Shown piece after piece: positions 54,813 to 63,888 of a stretch of 64,000 nt of DNA. The position numbers and the translations under genes are program-made. Location of the stretch: NCBI RefSeq assembly GCF_001904655.1, contig NZ_MRCC01000018.1, positions 49,906 through 113,905 of the forward strand, written 5' to 3'. The notes under the pieces are model-generated. The model saw nothing but the letters and a program-made list of their open reading frames with translations. It was not told the origin of the DNA and did not search any database. The number at the start of each line of letters is the position of its first letter. Positions within the stretch are counted from its first letter, which is position 1. This DNA is from Chroogloeocystis siderophila 5.2 s.c.1. Lineage in GTDB: Bacteria; Cyanobacteriota; Cyanobacteriia; Cyanobacteriales; Chroococcidiopsidaceae.

Positions 54813-56540
54813 ATGGTAGTGCTCACCGATAAAGCTCAGAATCGGCTTACAATGCAAACTGCCGACATTGCTCCCAATACAACCGCAATTCGCTCGCTCG
54901 ACTGGGATCGTGATCGCTTTGATATTGAGTTTGGCTTGCAAAATGGCACAACATACAACTCATTTATCATTCGAGGTGAGCAGACGGCTTTAGTCGATAC
55001 CTCTCATGAGAAATTTCGCCAACTTTATTTAGACACGCTGCGTCATGTCATTGACCCAGCAGAAATTGACTATATCATTATTAGCCACACAGAACCGGAT
55101 CATAGCGGCTTAGTCAAAGACGTATTACAGCTTGTTCCCAAAGCAACAGTCGTAGGCTCAAAAGTCGCGCTTCAGTTTCTCGAAGACATGGTGCATCAGC
55201 CGTTTAAGCGGCAAATTGTGAAAAATGGCGATCGCTTAGATTTAGGGAACGGGCATGACTTAGAGTTCATCAGTGCCCCGAATTTGCACTGGCCTGATAC
55301 GATGTTCACTTATGATCGCAAAACGCAAGTTCTCTACACATGTGATGCCTTTGGGTTGCACTATTGCGACGATTATACCTTTGATGAAGACCTCGGCGCG
55401 ATCGAAGCTGATTTCCGTTTTTATTACGACTGCTTAATGGCTCCAAATGCACGTTCAGTGTTATCTGCACTCAAACGGATGGGCGAACTAGGCAAAGTGA
55501 CCACGATCGCAACAGGTCACGGTCCACTACTGTATCACAATGTCGAAGAACTGACGCGCCGTTACCGTGTCTGGAGTCAATCGCAAGCCAAAGCAGAAAC
55601 AACCGTTGCAGTTTGTTATACTTCCGATTATGGATACAGCGATCGCCTGGCGCAAGCCATTGCCCAAGGAATTACAAAGACAGGCGTTGCTGTCGAAACT
55701 GTAGATCTCCGATCCGCAGATCTGCAAGAAGTTCAAGAACTCATCAACCGGGTATCAGGAATCGTCATCGGAATGCCACCCGCATCAGGAGATGCGGCAA
55801 AATCTACCCAGACAGTGCTAAGTACAGTTCTAGCAGCCGCCAAAGCGAAGCAAGCAGTCGGTATTTTTGAATCGGGTGGTGCTGATGATGAACCAGTTTA
55901 CCCGTTACTAAACAAATTCCGCGATTTAGGACTTTCAATTGCTTTTCCCGCAATTCAAATTAGAGAAGCACCCACCGAAGCAACCTACAAGCGGTGTGAA
56001 GAAGCAGGAACTGACTTAGGACAATGGCTAACGCGTGATCGCAGCATCAAAGTTATGAAATCTTTAGATGCCGATCTCGACAAAGCTTTAGGTAGAATCA
56101 GCGGTGGACTTTACATCATCACTGCTAAAAAAGGCGACGCATCAAGCGCAATGTTGGCGTCGTGGGTAACACAAGCAAGTTTCAAGCCCCTGGGAGTGAC
56201 AATTGCAGTTGCGAAAGACCGCGCGATTGAATCGTTAATGCAAGTCGGTGATCGCTTTGTGCTCAATGTCTTAGAAGAAGGCAATCACCTGCACTTAATG
56301 AAACACTTCCTCAAGCGTTTCTCGCCTGGTGCCGATCGTTTCGAGGGCGTTAAAACCCAACCTTCCCAAAATGGCGCGCCAATTCTTACCGAAGCGCTAG
56401 CTTACATGGAGTGCGAAGTCACAAGCCGGATGGAACTAAGCGATCACCACATCGTTTATGCCACCATCGAAACCGGTAGAGTCAGCAATCCCGAAGCCCT
56501 CACCGCCGTTCACCATCGCAAAGTCGGAAACCACTACTAA
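54813..56540 (+). CDS. flv3: Flavodiiron protein Flv3
   Basis: 575 residues. Acts with Flv1 to pass electrons from photosystem I to oxygen, giving water without superoxide (Mehler-like reaction). Domains are a metallo-beta-lactamase-like diiron domain (about 30-260), a flavodoxin domain (about 265-405; VAVCYTSDYGYSDRLAQAI), and a C-terminal flavin-reductase domain (about 420-575; DASSAMLASWVTQASFKPLG). The diiron ligands are canonical (SHTEPDHSG near 91-97), which identifies the Flv3-type partner. It is followed 155 bp later by flv1 on the same strand. Confidence 0.95.
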   Translation: MVVLTDKAQNRLTMQTADIAPNTTAIRSLDWDRDRFDIEFGLQNGTTYNSFIIRGEQTALVDTSHEKFRQLYLDTLRHVIDPAEIDYIIISHTEPDHSGLVKDVLQLVPKATVVGSKVALQFLEDMVHQPFKRQIVKNGDRLDLGNGHDLEFISAPNLHWPDTMFTYDRKTQVLYTCDAFGLHYCDDYTFDEDLGAIEADFRFYYDCLMAPNARSVLSALKRMGELGKVTTIATGHGPLLYHNVEELTRRYRVWSQSQAKAETTVAVCYTSDYGYSDRLAQAIAQGITKTGVAVETVDLRSADLQEVQELINRVSGIVIGMPPASGDAAKSTQTVLSTVLAAAKAKQAVGIFESGGADDEPVYPLLNKFRDLGLSIAFPAIQIREAPTEATYKRCEEAGTDLGQWLTRDRSIKVMKSLDADLDKALGRISGGLYIITAKKGDASSAMLASWVTQASFKPLGVTIAVAKDRAIESLMQVGDRFVLNVLEEGNHLHLMKHFLKRFSPGADRFEGVKTQPSQNGAPILTEALAYMECEVTSRMELSDHHIVYATIETGRVSNPEALTAVHHRKVGNHY

Positions 56541-56695
56541 GGGGCGAGGAGTGAGGGGCTAGTGATAGTAAAAGAGAAGTTCTATAGTAGTATTTCTCCC
56601 CTGCACCTCAGATCTCCTCTGCACCCTCTGCTCTAAAAACCTTGACCTCCGAACCGTAGGTCTGCGCCAGCGCCCTCCAACCCCTCATCTGACTT

Positions 56696-58399
56696 ATGGA
56701 ATCAAAGCCACGCGACGTACAGTTTTTTCCCGTTGGTATCGATACCACCGTGCTGCGATCGCGCAGTTGGACGCGGTTACGATTTGAAATTGAATATGCC
56801 TTGGCGCGCGGTACGACTGCTAACTGTTACATCATTCAAAGCGATCGGCTAGCAATTATCGATCCTCCTGGAGAAACTTTTACCCAAATTTATTTAGCAG
56901 CTTTACAGCAGCGCATTGATTTACAAAAGCTTGATTACGTCATTCTCGGACACGTTAACCCTAACCGTGCTGCAACGTTAAAAGCGCTACTAAAAATTGC
57001 CCCACACATTACCTTTGTCTGCTCTAACCCTGGTGCAATCAATCTCCGTAGCGCACTAGAACACCCTGATCTACAAATTATGGTGATGCGCGGCGAGGAA
57101 ACGCTAGATTTAGGCAAAGGTCATCATCTGCAATTTATTCCTACTCCTAACCCGCGCTATCCTGATCATCTTTGTACCTACGATCCTCTCACAGAAATTC
57201 TTTACACAGATAAGTTATTCGGCGCGCATATTTGCGGTGACCAAGTATTTGATGAAGGCTGGGAAAGTTTCCAAGAAGATCGGCACTACTACTTTGATTG
57301 CTTAATGGCACCGCACGCGCGTCAAGTAGAAACCGCACTCGATAAGCTTGCCGATTTTCCCGTAAGAATGTACGCGACAGCACACGGTCCATTAGTGCGT
57401 TATGGACTGTTACAACTCACCGAAGCTTACCGACAGCGGAGTCAGCAGCAGACGTCTCAAGAGACAATTGTCGCTTTGATTTATGCTTCAGCTTATGGAA
57501 ATACGGCAACATTAGCACAGGCGATCGCGCGTGGTATCACCAAAGCAGGTGTTGCGGTCGAATCGATTAACTGTGAATTTGCCACTCCTGAAGAGATTCG
57601 CACTGCGGTAGAAAAATCTGCCGGATTTATCATTGGTTCACCTACGCTTGGCGGTCATGCACCGACTCCTATTCAAACCGCTTTAGGCATCGTCCTCTCG
57701 ACTGCTACTAACAATAAATTAGCTGGCGTGTTTGGTTCTTACGGCTGGAGTGGTGAAGCGATTGATTTAATCGAGAGTAAACTCAAAGATGCTGGTTATC
57801 GGTTTGGATTTGACACGATGCGCGTCAAGTTTAAACCTACTGATGTCACTCTCCAACTGTGCGAAGAAGCAGGGACTGACTTTGCTCAAAGCTTGAAAAA
57901 AGCCAAAAAAGTCCGCGCCCCGCGACAACCAGCTACCAGTGTTGAACAAGCCGTTGGGCGAGTGGTTGGTTCGCTAAGTGTAGTCACAACTAAACAGGGA
58001 GATGTTTCGAGTGCAATGCTGGCGTCATGGGTCTCTCAAGCGACTTTTAACCCACCAGGATTGACTGTAGCTGTTGCGAAAGACCGTGCGATTGAATCAC
58101 TTATGCACACTGGTAACAAATTTGTACTAAACATACTCGCTGAAGGTAAGCAACTACGCAAGCACTTCATGAAGCCTTTTGCGCCTGGAGAAGACCGCTT
58201 CAGTGGTGTAGCAACTCAGAGTGCAGATAATGGCTGTCCTATTCTCTCCGACGCGTTGGCGTATCTAGAGTGCTCAATCCAAAATCGCATGGAAGCAGGC
58301 GATCATTGGATAGTTTATGCAAGTGTTGATAACGGTAAAGTTCTCGCTCCTGATGGAGTTACTGCGGTTCACCATCGTAAGTCAGGAAACCATTACTAG
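56696..58399 (+). CDS. flv1: Flavodiiron protein Flv1
   Basis: 567 residues, same three-domain layout as Flv3: lactamase-like (20-250), flavodoxin (about 260-395; VALIYASAYGNTATLAQAIA) and flavin reductase (DVSSAMLASWVSQATFNPPG). The iron-ligand site is replaced by neutral/basic residues (GHVNPNRAATL near 85), the hallmark of Flv1-type subunits. Probably works as a hetero-oligomer with Flv3. The gap between the genes is largely pyrimidine heptamer repeat (GACCTCC-type near 56640), so co-transcription is likely but not certain. Confidence 0.95.
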   Translation: MESKPRDVQFFPVGIDTTVLRSRSWTRLRFEIEYALARGTTANCYIIQSDRLAIIDPPGETFTQIYLAALQQRIDLQKLDYVILGHVNPNRAATLKALLKIAPHITFVCSNPGAINLRSALEHPDLQIMVMRGEETLDLGKGHHLQFIPTPNPRYPDHLCTYDPLTEILYTDKLFGAHICGDQVFDEGWESFQEDRHYYFDCLMAPHARQVETALDKLADFPVRMYATAHGPLVRYGLLQLTEAYRQRSQQQTSQETIVALIYASAYGNTATLAQAIARGITKAGVAVESINCEFATPEEIRTAVEKSAGFIIGSPTLGGHAPTPIQTALGIVLSTATNNKLAGVFGSYGWSGEAIDLIESKLKDAGYRFGFDTMRVKFKPTDVTLQLCEEAGTDFAQSLKKAKKVRAPRQPATSVEQAVGRVVGSLSVVTTKQGDVSSAMLASWVSQATFNPPGLTVAVAKDRAIESLMHTGNKFVLNILAEGKQLRKHFMKPFAPGEDRFSGVATQSADNGCPILSDALAYLECSIQNRMEAGDHWIVYASVDNGKVLAPDGVTAVHHRKSGNHY

Positions 58400-58437
58400 A
58401 GGCAAACAGAACCAGAGGAAGCAGAACTCACCCCTTC

Positions 58438-58986
58438 CTACTGTCTCTTTTCTAAATACTGACCAATCATCTGCTGTTCGCCTGCACGAGAGATGATGGT
58501 TTGCCGAGTGCGGTAATTGTTACCAATCAGCTTCAATTCTTCTTCAAAAACAGAACCTTTGTATTTTGTACGCAGACACATCGTTTGTGGATTGGAGAAA
58601 TAATACTCAGCCGTTACTGGCTTTGTTGTGGCAAAACCGCGATCGCGATACAACGTTGTCCCCCCTACACCAAAAAGGGTCGCGCCCTTAGACTCTTTTT
58701 TTCCTGATACTGAATTCGTACTCTCCCAACTCACTTCTGCTCCACAAGTTAAAATGGCAGCGTCATCGAGTTGGTGTAGTTGAGCAAGTTGTTCGAGTTC
58801 AGGACACCCTGGCGCTAAAAAGCAAATGGTAATCATACTGACCATTTCTTTAGTTTCGCCGTCGGGCAAAGTATAGTATCGCCTTTCTGAGCGCCATTTC
58901 CCAGCAGAGCGTCTGAAAAATTCCGCAGCTAGTAGCGAAGCTTCTGTGTTTGGGGTCAGTTGTCGCGGTGATGTCACTATCAGCAA
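58438..58986 (-). CDS. Phycobiliprotein lyase, CpcS/CpeS family
   Basis: 182 residues. Attaches phycocyanobilin to Cys of phycobiliprotein subunits (CpcS/CpeS, DUF1001, lipocalin-like beta barrel). Signatures are EFFRRSAGKWRSERRYYTL near the N terminus, GCPELEQLAQLHQLDDAAIL in the middle, and EYYFSNPQTMCLRTKYKGSV followed by FEEELKLIGNNYRTRQTI. The YYTL form looks closer to CpcU than to CpcS, which would act as a heterodimer with a CpcS elsewhere; that finer call is tentative. Confidence 0.87.
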   Translation of the reverse strand: MLIVTSPRQLTPNTEASLLAAEFFRRSAGKWRSERRYYTLPDGETKEMVSMITICFLAPGCPELEQLAQLHQLDDAAILTCGAEVSWESTNSVSGKKESKGATLFGVGGTTLYRDRGFATTKPVTAEYYFSNPQTMCLRTKYKGSVFEEELKLIGNNYRTRQTIISRAGEQQMIGQYLEKRQ

Positions 58987-59544
58987 GCCTCATGGAAAGT
59001 TAAAGCAACAGAGGGTATCAAACGATTAATTGCAATACCTTGTTACTATTTTTAATACTGTAAATTCTACCTAATAATATAGCGACAAAAAGAAGAACTG
59101 TGTCATTTTTTTACAAAATCAAGCAAGATAAAGCGAAGTTTTTAAGAAGGCAATGCTTTGTAACGCAGCACCATATTTTTGGCATAATGTGTCGGGAGAT
59201 GCAGATTATCTTGTTGCTCGAATTCAGACACTGCAAACATTGAAAGCAGTGAGAAGAGTTATTTTCTACTATGGTGTCAAAACCTTCTGCTATGCGGAAC
59301 AGAAGTATGATTTGCCCCCTCGCCCCCCAGAATTGGGGGAAACCAAATTCTTTTAAAGTCCCCCAAGTGTGAGGGATTTAGGGGGCTTACTAAGAGTGCA
59401 GCTACTTAACGATTCATCCATCGATTAGGCAATGCCCTTCTGTAATAGCCGAATTTAATCATCTGACACGAACTATCGCTCGATCACTAGACTCAAACAT
59501 AAATTTCGAGCTAATATGGATGATTGTGAGTTTTTCATAAGGCT
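58987..59544. other. Intergenic region with palindromic repeat DNA
   Basis: 558 bp. At 59306-59390 a block of CCCCCC/GGGGGG palindromes occurs (CCCCCCAGAATTGGGGG, AGTCCCCCAAGTGTGAGGGA), a common type of dispersed element in cyanobacteria; similar AGTCCCCCAAATTGGGG lies at 63817-63832. A 67-codon open frame overlapping it (59153-59356) is not convincing. Confidence 0.5.
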
Positions 59545-59907
59545 ATGAACGCGCAAGAAATCATCCGCTCGATCGAAGCGGAGCAATTGAAGTCGGATGT
59601 ACCCGATATCTATGTCGGCGATACGGTTAGGGTGGGAGTCGTGATTCAAGAGGGTGGCAAGGAACGTACCCAACCTTACGAAGGGATAGTCATTGCTAAA
59701 CGCAATGGCGGAATTAACGAGACAATAACTGTCCGGCGAATCTTTCAAGGAGTAGGTGTAGAGCGAGTGTTTCTTTTACATTCACCGCGTGTTGCAAGCA
59801 TCAAGGTGCTACGTCGTGGTAAAGTACGTCGCGCCAAGTTATACTACTTACGCGATCGCGTTGGTAAAGCGACTCGCGTCAAACAACGGTTCGACCGTGC
59901 TTTGTAG
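59545..59907 (+). CDS. rplS: 50S ribosomal protein L19
   Basis: 120 residues. Sits at the subunit interface of the 50S particle. Family sequence throughout: [56 protein letters not shown] and [18 protein letters not shown]. Complete. It is the first gene of the rplS-trnW-secE-nusG-rplK-rplA-rplJ-rplL block. Confidence 0.98.
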   Translation: MNAQEIIRSIEAEQLKSDVPDIYVGDTVRVGVVIQEGGKERTQPYEGIVIAKRNGGINETITVRRIFQGVGVERVFLLHSPRVASIKVLRRGKVRRAKLYYLRDRVGKATRVKQRFDRAL

Positions 59908-60002
59908 ATAGCAGCAAGTTTGAATTCAAGTCACAATTTTGTGCATTCGGACTCAAATTGCGTTACACTATAAGCTTAGTGGCTATAGCTACAGTAAATT
60001 GT

Positions 60003-60075
60003 GCGCTCTTAGTTCAGTTGGTAGAACGCAGGTCTCCAAAACCTGATGTCGGGGGTTCAAGTCCTCCAGGGCGCG
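60003..60075 (+). tRNA. tRNA-Trp (CCA)
   Basis: 73-nt cloverleaf. The acceptor stem GCGCTCT pairs with AGGGCGC, discriminator G. The anticodon arm CAGGT-CTCCAAA-ACCTG has anticodon CCA. The T-arm is GGGGGTTCAAGTCCTCC. It lies between rplS and secE, the usual cyanobacterial position; no 3' CCA is encoded. Confidence 0.97.
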
Positions 60076-60292
60076 CTACGCAGGATCTACCCCTGCTAGG
60101 TGTAGCACATTTATCCTTATGCAGAACCCGAAAGCAGTATTCAGTGCTATTCTAGCGCCAAGAAGCATAACTTTCGGGTAAAATTATTTTAGTAAGTATG
60201 ACTAAGAGCGTCTCGCGAAGCAGACAATTGTAGTGTTTGTAATTGCAGGAATTCGTGTCATAGCTGCATTGTGATGAGGGAGACGATTGCTC

Positions 60293-60517
60293 GTGAACAA
60301 GAAAAACGAAGTCGAAGTCCAAGAATCCAAAAATAAAGGCAATCTTGGCAGCTTCTTTCGTGGAACCAAAGAAGAATTCGACAAAGTTGTATGGCCTAGC
60401 AGACAGCAACTTGTCAGCGAATCAGCCGCTGTATTGTCGATGGTAGTCTTATCCGCGACTTTTATTTATCTGGTTAATGGCTTCTTTGCTTGGGCAGCAG
60501 GACAGGTGTTTCGATGA
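60293..60517 (+). CDS. secE: Preprotein translocase subunit SecE
   Basis: 74 residues from the GTG at 60293, chosen because GAGGGAG lies 9 to 10 bases upstream; a TTG at 60287 is in frame. Single C-terminal membrane helix (VLSMVVLSATFIYLVNGFF) preceded by the conserved GTKEEFDKVVWPSRQQL. Stabilises SecY in the plasma and thylakoid membranes. It overlaps nusG by 4 bases (ATGA), so the two are translationally coupled. Confidence 0.95.
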   Translation: MNKKNEVEVQESKNKGNLGSFFRGTKEEFDKVVWPSRQQLVSESAAVLSMVVLSATFIYLVNGFFAWAAGQVFR

Positions 60518-61149
60518 CATTAGAAGACGAACGAGGTAATTCCAATCAAGTTCAGGATACAGAAGCGACAGAAAATTCGCCTAATATCCCGACGCGTTGG
60601 TATGCAGTTCAAGTTGCTTCGGGATGTGAAAAAAGAGTCAAAGCAGATATTGAGCGACGAGCGCAAACTTTTGACGTTGCCGAGCGGATTGCTCGCGTCG
60701 AAATTCCGCAAACCCCCGCAGTCAAAATCCGCAAAGACGGTAGCAGACAGCATACCGAAGAAAAAGTGTTTCCTGGCTACGTACTCGTCAAGATGGCAAT
60801 GGACGATGACACTTGGCAGGTTGTCAAGAATACACCTCACGTCATCAACTTTGTCGGCGCGGAGCAAAGAAAAGGTACGGGTAGAGGACGCGGTCACGTT
60901 AAACCAGTAGCGCTGAGTCATACCGAAGTCGAACGGATATTTAAACAGACAACTGAGCAAGAGCCAGTCGTTAAAATCGATATGGCAGCTGGCGATAAAA
61001 TTATCGTGCTTTCAGGTCCATTTAAAGACTTTGAGGGTGAAGTGGTTGAAGTCAGTCCAGAACGGAGTAAGCTAAAAGCGCTACTTTCAATCTTTGGACG
61101 AGACACGCCAGTTGAATTGGAGTTTAATCAGGTTCAGAAACAAGGCTAA
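60514..61149 (+). CDS. nusG: Transcription termination/antitermination factor NusG
   Basis: 211 residues from ATG 60514, which overlaps the secE stop. The NGN domain ([40 protein letters not shown]) is followed by a KOW domain ([20 protein letters not shown]). Binds RNA polymerase to modulate pausing and link to the ribosome. The N-terminal 28 residues are acidic and longer than in E. coli, as in other cyanobacteria. Confidence 0.97.
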   Translation: MTLEDERGNSNQVQDTEATENSPNIPTRWYAVQVASGCEKRVKADIERRAQTFDVAERIARVEIPQTPAVKIRKDGSRQHTEEKVFPGYVLVKMAMDDDTWQVVKNTPHVINFVGAEQRKGTGRGRGHVKPVALSHTEVERIFKQTTEQEPVVKIDMAAGDKIIVLSGPFKDFEGEVVEVSPERSKLKALLSIFGRDTPVELEFNQVQKQG

Positions 61150-61156
61150 CGAGAGA

Positions 61157-61582
61157 ATGGCAAAAAAAGTTGTTGCGGTCATTAAGCTGGCTCTGACCGC
61201 AGGAAAAGCAAACCCAGCACCTCCGGTGGGTCCAGCGCTTGGTCAGCATGGCGTCAATATCATGATGTTCTGCAAAGAATACAATGCCAGAACCGCAGAT
61301 CAAGCCGGAATGGTCATCCCAGTTGAAATTTCGGTTTATGAAGACCGTAGTTTCACATTTGTACTCAAGACGCCACCAGCTTCAGTATTGATTAGCAAAG
61401 CTGCTGGTATCGAGCGAGGCTCAAACGAACCAAACAAAAAGAAAGTTGGTAAGATCAGCCGCGCACAATTGCAAGAAATTGCCCAAACAAAAATGCCAGA
61501 CCTCAACGCAAATGATATTGAGGCGGCAATGAAAATCGTTGCCGGAACTGCCCGCAATATGGGTGTGACCGTAGTAGATTAA
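61157..61582 (+). CDS. rplK: 50S ribosomal protein L11
   Basis: 141 residues starting [20 protein letters not shown] at 61157, 7 bases after nusG. Open frame exists upstream but belongs to nusG overlap. The N-terminal factor-binding domain ([20 protein letters not shown]) and C-terminal rRNA-binding domain ([20 protein letters not shown]) are complete. Forms the GTPase-associated centre with 23S rRNA. Confidence 0.98.
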   Translation: MAKKVVAVIKLALTAGKANPAPPVGPALGQHGVNIMMFCKEYNARTADQAGMVIPVEISVYEDRSFTFVLKTPPASVLISKAAGIERGSNEPNKKKVGKISRAQLQEIAQTKMPDLNANDIEAAMKIVAGTARNMGVTVVD

Positions 61583-61584
61583 TT

Positions 61585-61682
61585 GCTAGAATTAATTTTC
61601 TAGCATTACAACTAAAACTTTTAATGTACACGTATAGCGGGGGAGAAGCAAAACTTCGTTAGTTGACCCCAAGGGAGAAAAA
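61585..61682 (+). promoter_or_regulatory. rplK-rplA spacer with hairpins, possible L1 autoregulatory site
   Basis: GCTAGAA/TTCTAGC (61585-61604) forms one hairpin. GGGG near 61639 can pair with CCCC at 61667-61670, around a GAAG/CTTC inner stem, just before the rplA ribosome binding site AAGGGAG. L1 commonly represses its own mRNA through such a structure; here this is inference from shape only. Confidence 0.35.
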
Positions 61683-62396
61683 ATGGCGAAAAAAGAATCT
61701 CGCCGGATGCAAGAACTGCGAAAAAAAGTTGAAGATAGACCTTATCAACCTTTAGAGGCGCTGAGCTTATTAAAAGAAACTGCGACAGCGAAGTTTACCG
61801 AAGCCGCAGAAGCTCATATCCGCCTAGGAATTGACCCTAAATATACTGACCAGCAACTACGGACGACAGTAGCGCTGCCTAAAGGTACGGGGCAAGTTGT
61901 ACGGGTAGCGGTAATTGCACGAGGCGAAAAAGTTACTGAAGCAACCAATGCGGGTGCGGATGTCGTTGGTTCGGAAGAACTGATTGATGAGATTCAACAA
62001 GGTCGCATGGACTTTGATCGGTTAATTGCGACACCTGATGTGATGCCGCAGGTAGCAAGACTTGGAAGACTTCTAGGTCCGCGTGGCTTGATGCCTTCCC
62101 CTAAAGGTGGGACTGTGACTTTTGACGTGACACAAGCGATCGCCGATTTCAAAGCAGGTAAATTAGAGTTTCGTGCCGATCGCACAGGAATCGTTCATGT
62201 TATGTTTGGTAAGGCGTCCTTCTCACCAGAAGATTTATTGGTGAATCTTAAGGCTTTGCAAGAGACTATTGACCGCAATCGTCCTTCAGGTGCCAAAGGT
62301 CGTTACTGGCGGACAATGTTCGTATCGGCAACAATGGGACCATCAATCCAAGTGGATATCAATGCCCTGCGCGATATGAAATCTGAAGCTGCTTGA
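61683..62396 (+). CDS. rplA: 50S ribosomal protein L1
   Basis: 237 residues. Binds 23S rRNA at the E-site stalk. Clear family blocks: [60 protein letters not shown] and [20 protein letters not shown]. Complete. AAGGGAGAAAAA precedes the ATG. Confidence 0.98.
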   Translation: MAKKESRRMQELRKKVEDRPYQPLEALSLLKETATAKFTEAAEAHIRLGIDPKYTDQQLRTTVALPKGTGQVVRVAVIARGEKVTEATNAGADVVGSEELIDEIQQGRMDFDRLIATPDVMPQVARLGRLLGPRGLMPSPKGGTVTFDVTQAIADFKAGKLEFRADRTGIVHVMFGKASFSPEDLLVNLKALQETIDRNRPSGAKGRYWRTMFVSATMGPSIQVDINALRDMKSEAA

Positions 62397-62402
62397 TGAG
62401 AG

Positions 62403-62423
62403 ATCCGAGGTTAGAGGTCAGAG
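62403..62423. repeat. Heptamer repeat (STRR-like)
   Basis: ATCCGAG, GTTAGAG, GTCAGAG, just after rplA; purine version of the CTCTGAC family. Confidence 0.6.
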
Positions 62424-62475
62424 AATGTTCATGTAAGAGTTAGCATAAATCCCTGACCCCTTCAAATTAAATAGA

Positions 62476-62595
62476 CAAAGCCAGAGACAGCAGGAGCTTT
62501 CAAAGCTTAATACCCTGCCGAGGTTTGTAACTCAATTGCTCGAATGTCACTTATGTGAACAACAAAGTGGCATGGCAGCAGAGGTATAACCTGCT
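62476..62595 (+). ncRNA. Ribosomal protein L10 leader
   Basis: The 270-bp rplA-rplJ gap carries a structured leader: AGCAGGAGCTTTCAAAGCTT (inner hairpin AAGCTTT/AAAGCTT-like), then ACCCTGCCGAGG, and a downstream AGCAGAGGTATAACCTGCTG hairpin. In many bacteria this position holds the L10(L12)4-binding leader (Rfam L10_leader) that controls rplJL. The assignment rests on position and on the attenuator that follows. Confidence 0.6.
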
Positions 62596-62624
62596 GAACC
62601 CTGGCTGATAAAGCTGGGGTTTTT
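62596..62624 (+). terminator. Attenuator-type terminator upstream of rplJ
   Basis: AACCCTGGCT (62596-62605) pairs with AGCTGGGGTT (62611-62620), 10 bp with two G-T pairs and a 5-base loop, followed by TTT. It lies between the leader and rplJ, fitting L10 autoregulation. Confidence 0.7.
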
Positions 62625-62667
62625 GCTTTGAGTATCGGCACGCACAAGTTAAGGAGGTGAGACAAAG

Positions 62668-63219
62668 ATGGGTAGAACGCTAGAAAACAAGCAAGAAATT
62701 GTTGCTGAACTTAAGGAAAGTTTGAGTCAGTCACAGTTAGCGCTTGTTATAGATTACCAAGGACTTACGGTTGCTGAGATTACCGATCTGCGGCGGCGGT
62801 TGCGTCCTACAGGCACAACGTGCAAAGTGACCAAGAATACCTTCATGGGTATTGCGATCGATGGTCAGGAAAACTGGCAACCGATGTCAGAATTGCTCCA
62901 AGGTGCTTCTGCTTTTTTACTAGTCAAAGAAGACGTTAGTGGTGCAATTAAGGCGTATCAAGACTTCCAAAAAGCCAGCAAAAAAACGCAACTGCGTGGC
63001 GGTGTTATGGAAGGTCGGGTACTGAAAGAGCCTGATATCAAAGCACTTGCAGACCTGCCATCAAAAGAACAGCTTATTGCTCAAATTGCTGGAGCAATTA
63101 ATGCGCTAGCAACCAAGATTGCTGTGGGAATCAACGAAGTTCCTGCTGCGCTGGGTCGCAGTATCCAAGCAGTCTCAGAAAAAGACCAAAATGATGGTGC
63201 GCAAAGCGATGCTGCATAG
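62668..63219 (+). CDS. rplJ: 50S ribosomal protein L10
   Basis: 183 residues. The N-terminal rRNA-binding domain (LAVVIDYQGLTVAEI-like: LALVIDYQGLTVAEITDLRR, CKVTKNTFMGIAI) and C-terminal helices that bind L7/L12 dimers (LIAQIAGAINALATKIAVGI) form the base of the stalk. AAGGAGGTGAGACAAAG gives a strong ribosome binding site before the ATG. Complete. Confidence 0.97.
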   Translation: MGRTLENKQEIVAELKESLSQSQLALVIDYQGLTVAEITDLRRRLRPTGTTCKVTKNTFMGIAIDGQENWQPMSELLQGASAFLLVKEDVSGAIKAYQDFQKASKKTQLRGGVMEGRVLKEPDIKALADLPSKEQLIAQIAGAINALATKIAVGINEVPAALGRSIQAVSEKDQNDGAQSDAA

Positions 63220-63271
63220 CTAGAGCTTATTGCGTTTTGTGGAAACAACTAAACATTACAGGAGTTAATCA

Positions 63272-63670
63272 ATGTCTGCTGCAACCGATCAAATTTTAGA
63301 ACAACTCAAATCTTTAACTCTGCTAGAAGCTGCTGAGTTAGTCAAGCAAATTGAAGAAGCTTTTGGTGTCAGCGCTGCTGCGCCTGCTGGTGGAATGATG
63401 ATGATGGCTGCGCCTGGTGCTGCTGCGGCTGCACCTGCGGAGGAAGTCGAAGAACAGACCGAGTTTGACGTCATTCTGGATGAAGTACCTGCGGATAAGA
63501 AGATTGCAGTTCTTAAAGTCGTACGTACATTAACTGGTTTAGGTCTAAAAGAAGCCAAAGACTTGGTAGAATCTACACCCAAGCCAGTGAAAGAAGCTAT
63601 TGCCAAAGATGCGGCTGAAGACGCGAAGAAGCAGCTTGAAGAAGCAGGTGCTAAAGTTACTGTCAAGTAA
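63272..63670 (+). CDS. rplL: 50S ribosomal protein L7/L12
   Basis: 132 residues. N-terminal dimerisation helix ([20 protein letters not shown]), Ala/Gly/Met-rich hinge ([17 protein letters not shown]), and C-terminal factor-recruiting domain ([40 protein letters not shown]). Complete, 52 bp after rplJ. No rpoB follows within the window. Confidence 0.98.
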   Translation: MSAATDQILEQLKSLTLLEAAELVKQIEEAFGVSAAAPAGGMMMMAAPGAAAAAPAEEVEEQTEFDVILDEVPADKKIAVLKVVRTLTGLGLKEAKDLVESTPKPVKEAIAKDAAEDAKKQLEEAGAKVTVK

Positions 63671-63729
63671 TTAATCTGATCGACTCTAGCCTCTTCTTAG
63701 TTTCTCCCAAAATTGAGCCATGGTGTACA

Positions 63730-63790
63730 CACAAGTCTAGACTGGGGTCGCTCCAAGCTTTTTCGCCCCCTTGCATCCCCACCTGTGGGG
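63730..63790. repeat. 61-bp dispersed repeat, copy 2
   Basis: Matches 45563-45623 with 2 mismatches, same orientation, ending in CCCCACCTGTGGGG. Confidence 0.85.
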
Positions 63791-63853
63791 GACTTTGAAG
63801 TAGAACTGGCTCGGAAGTCCCCCAAATTGGGGAGCCAGTGTCGTGCGGGAGGT

Positions 63854-63888
63854 CAGTTGCGTGCGGAGGTGTCCTCCGTTGAGCAAAC
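63854..63888. repeat. 35-bp dispersed repeat, copy 2
   Basis: Matches 10379-10413 with a single mismatch (CCTCCG against CCTGCG). Confidence 0.8.

Noticed and set aside
59153..59356. 67-codon plus frame ending in PPRPPELGETKFF
   Set aside because: Its 3' end is palindromic repeat DNA (CCCCCCAGAATTGGGGG); start context is poor.
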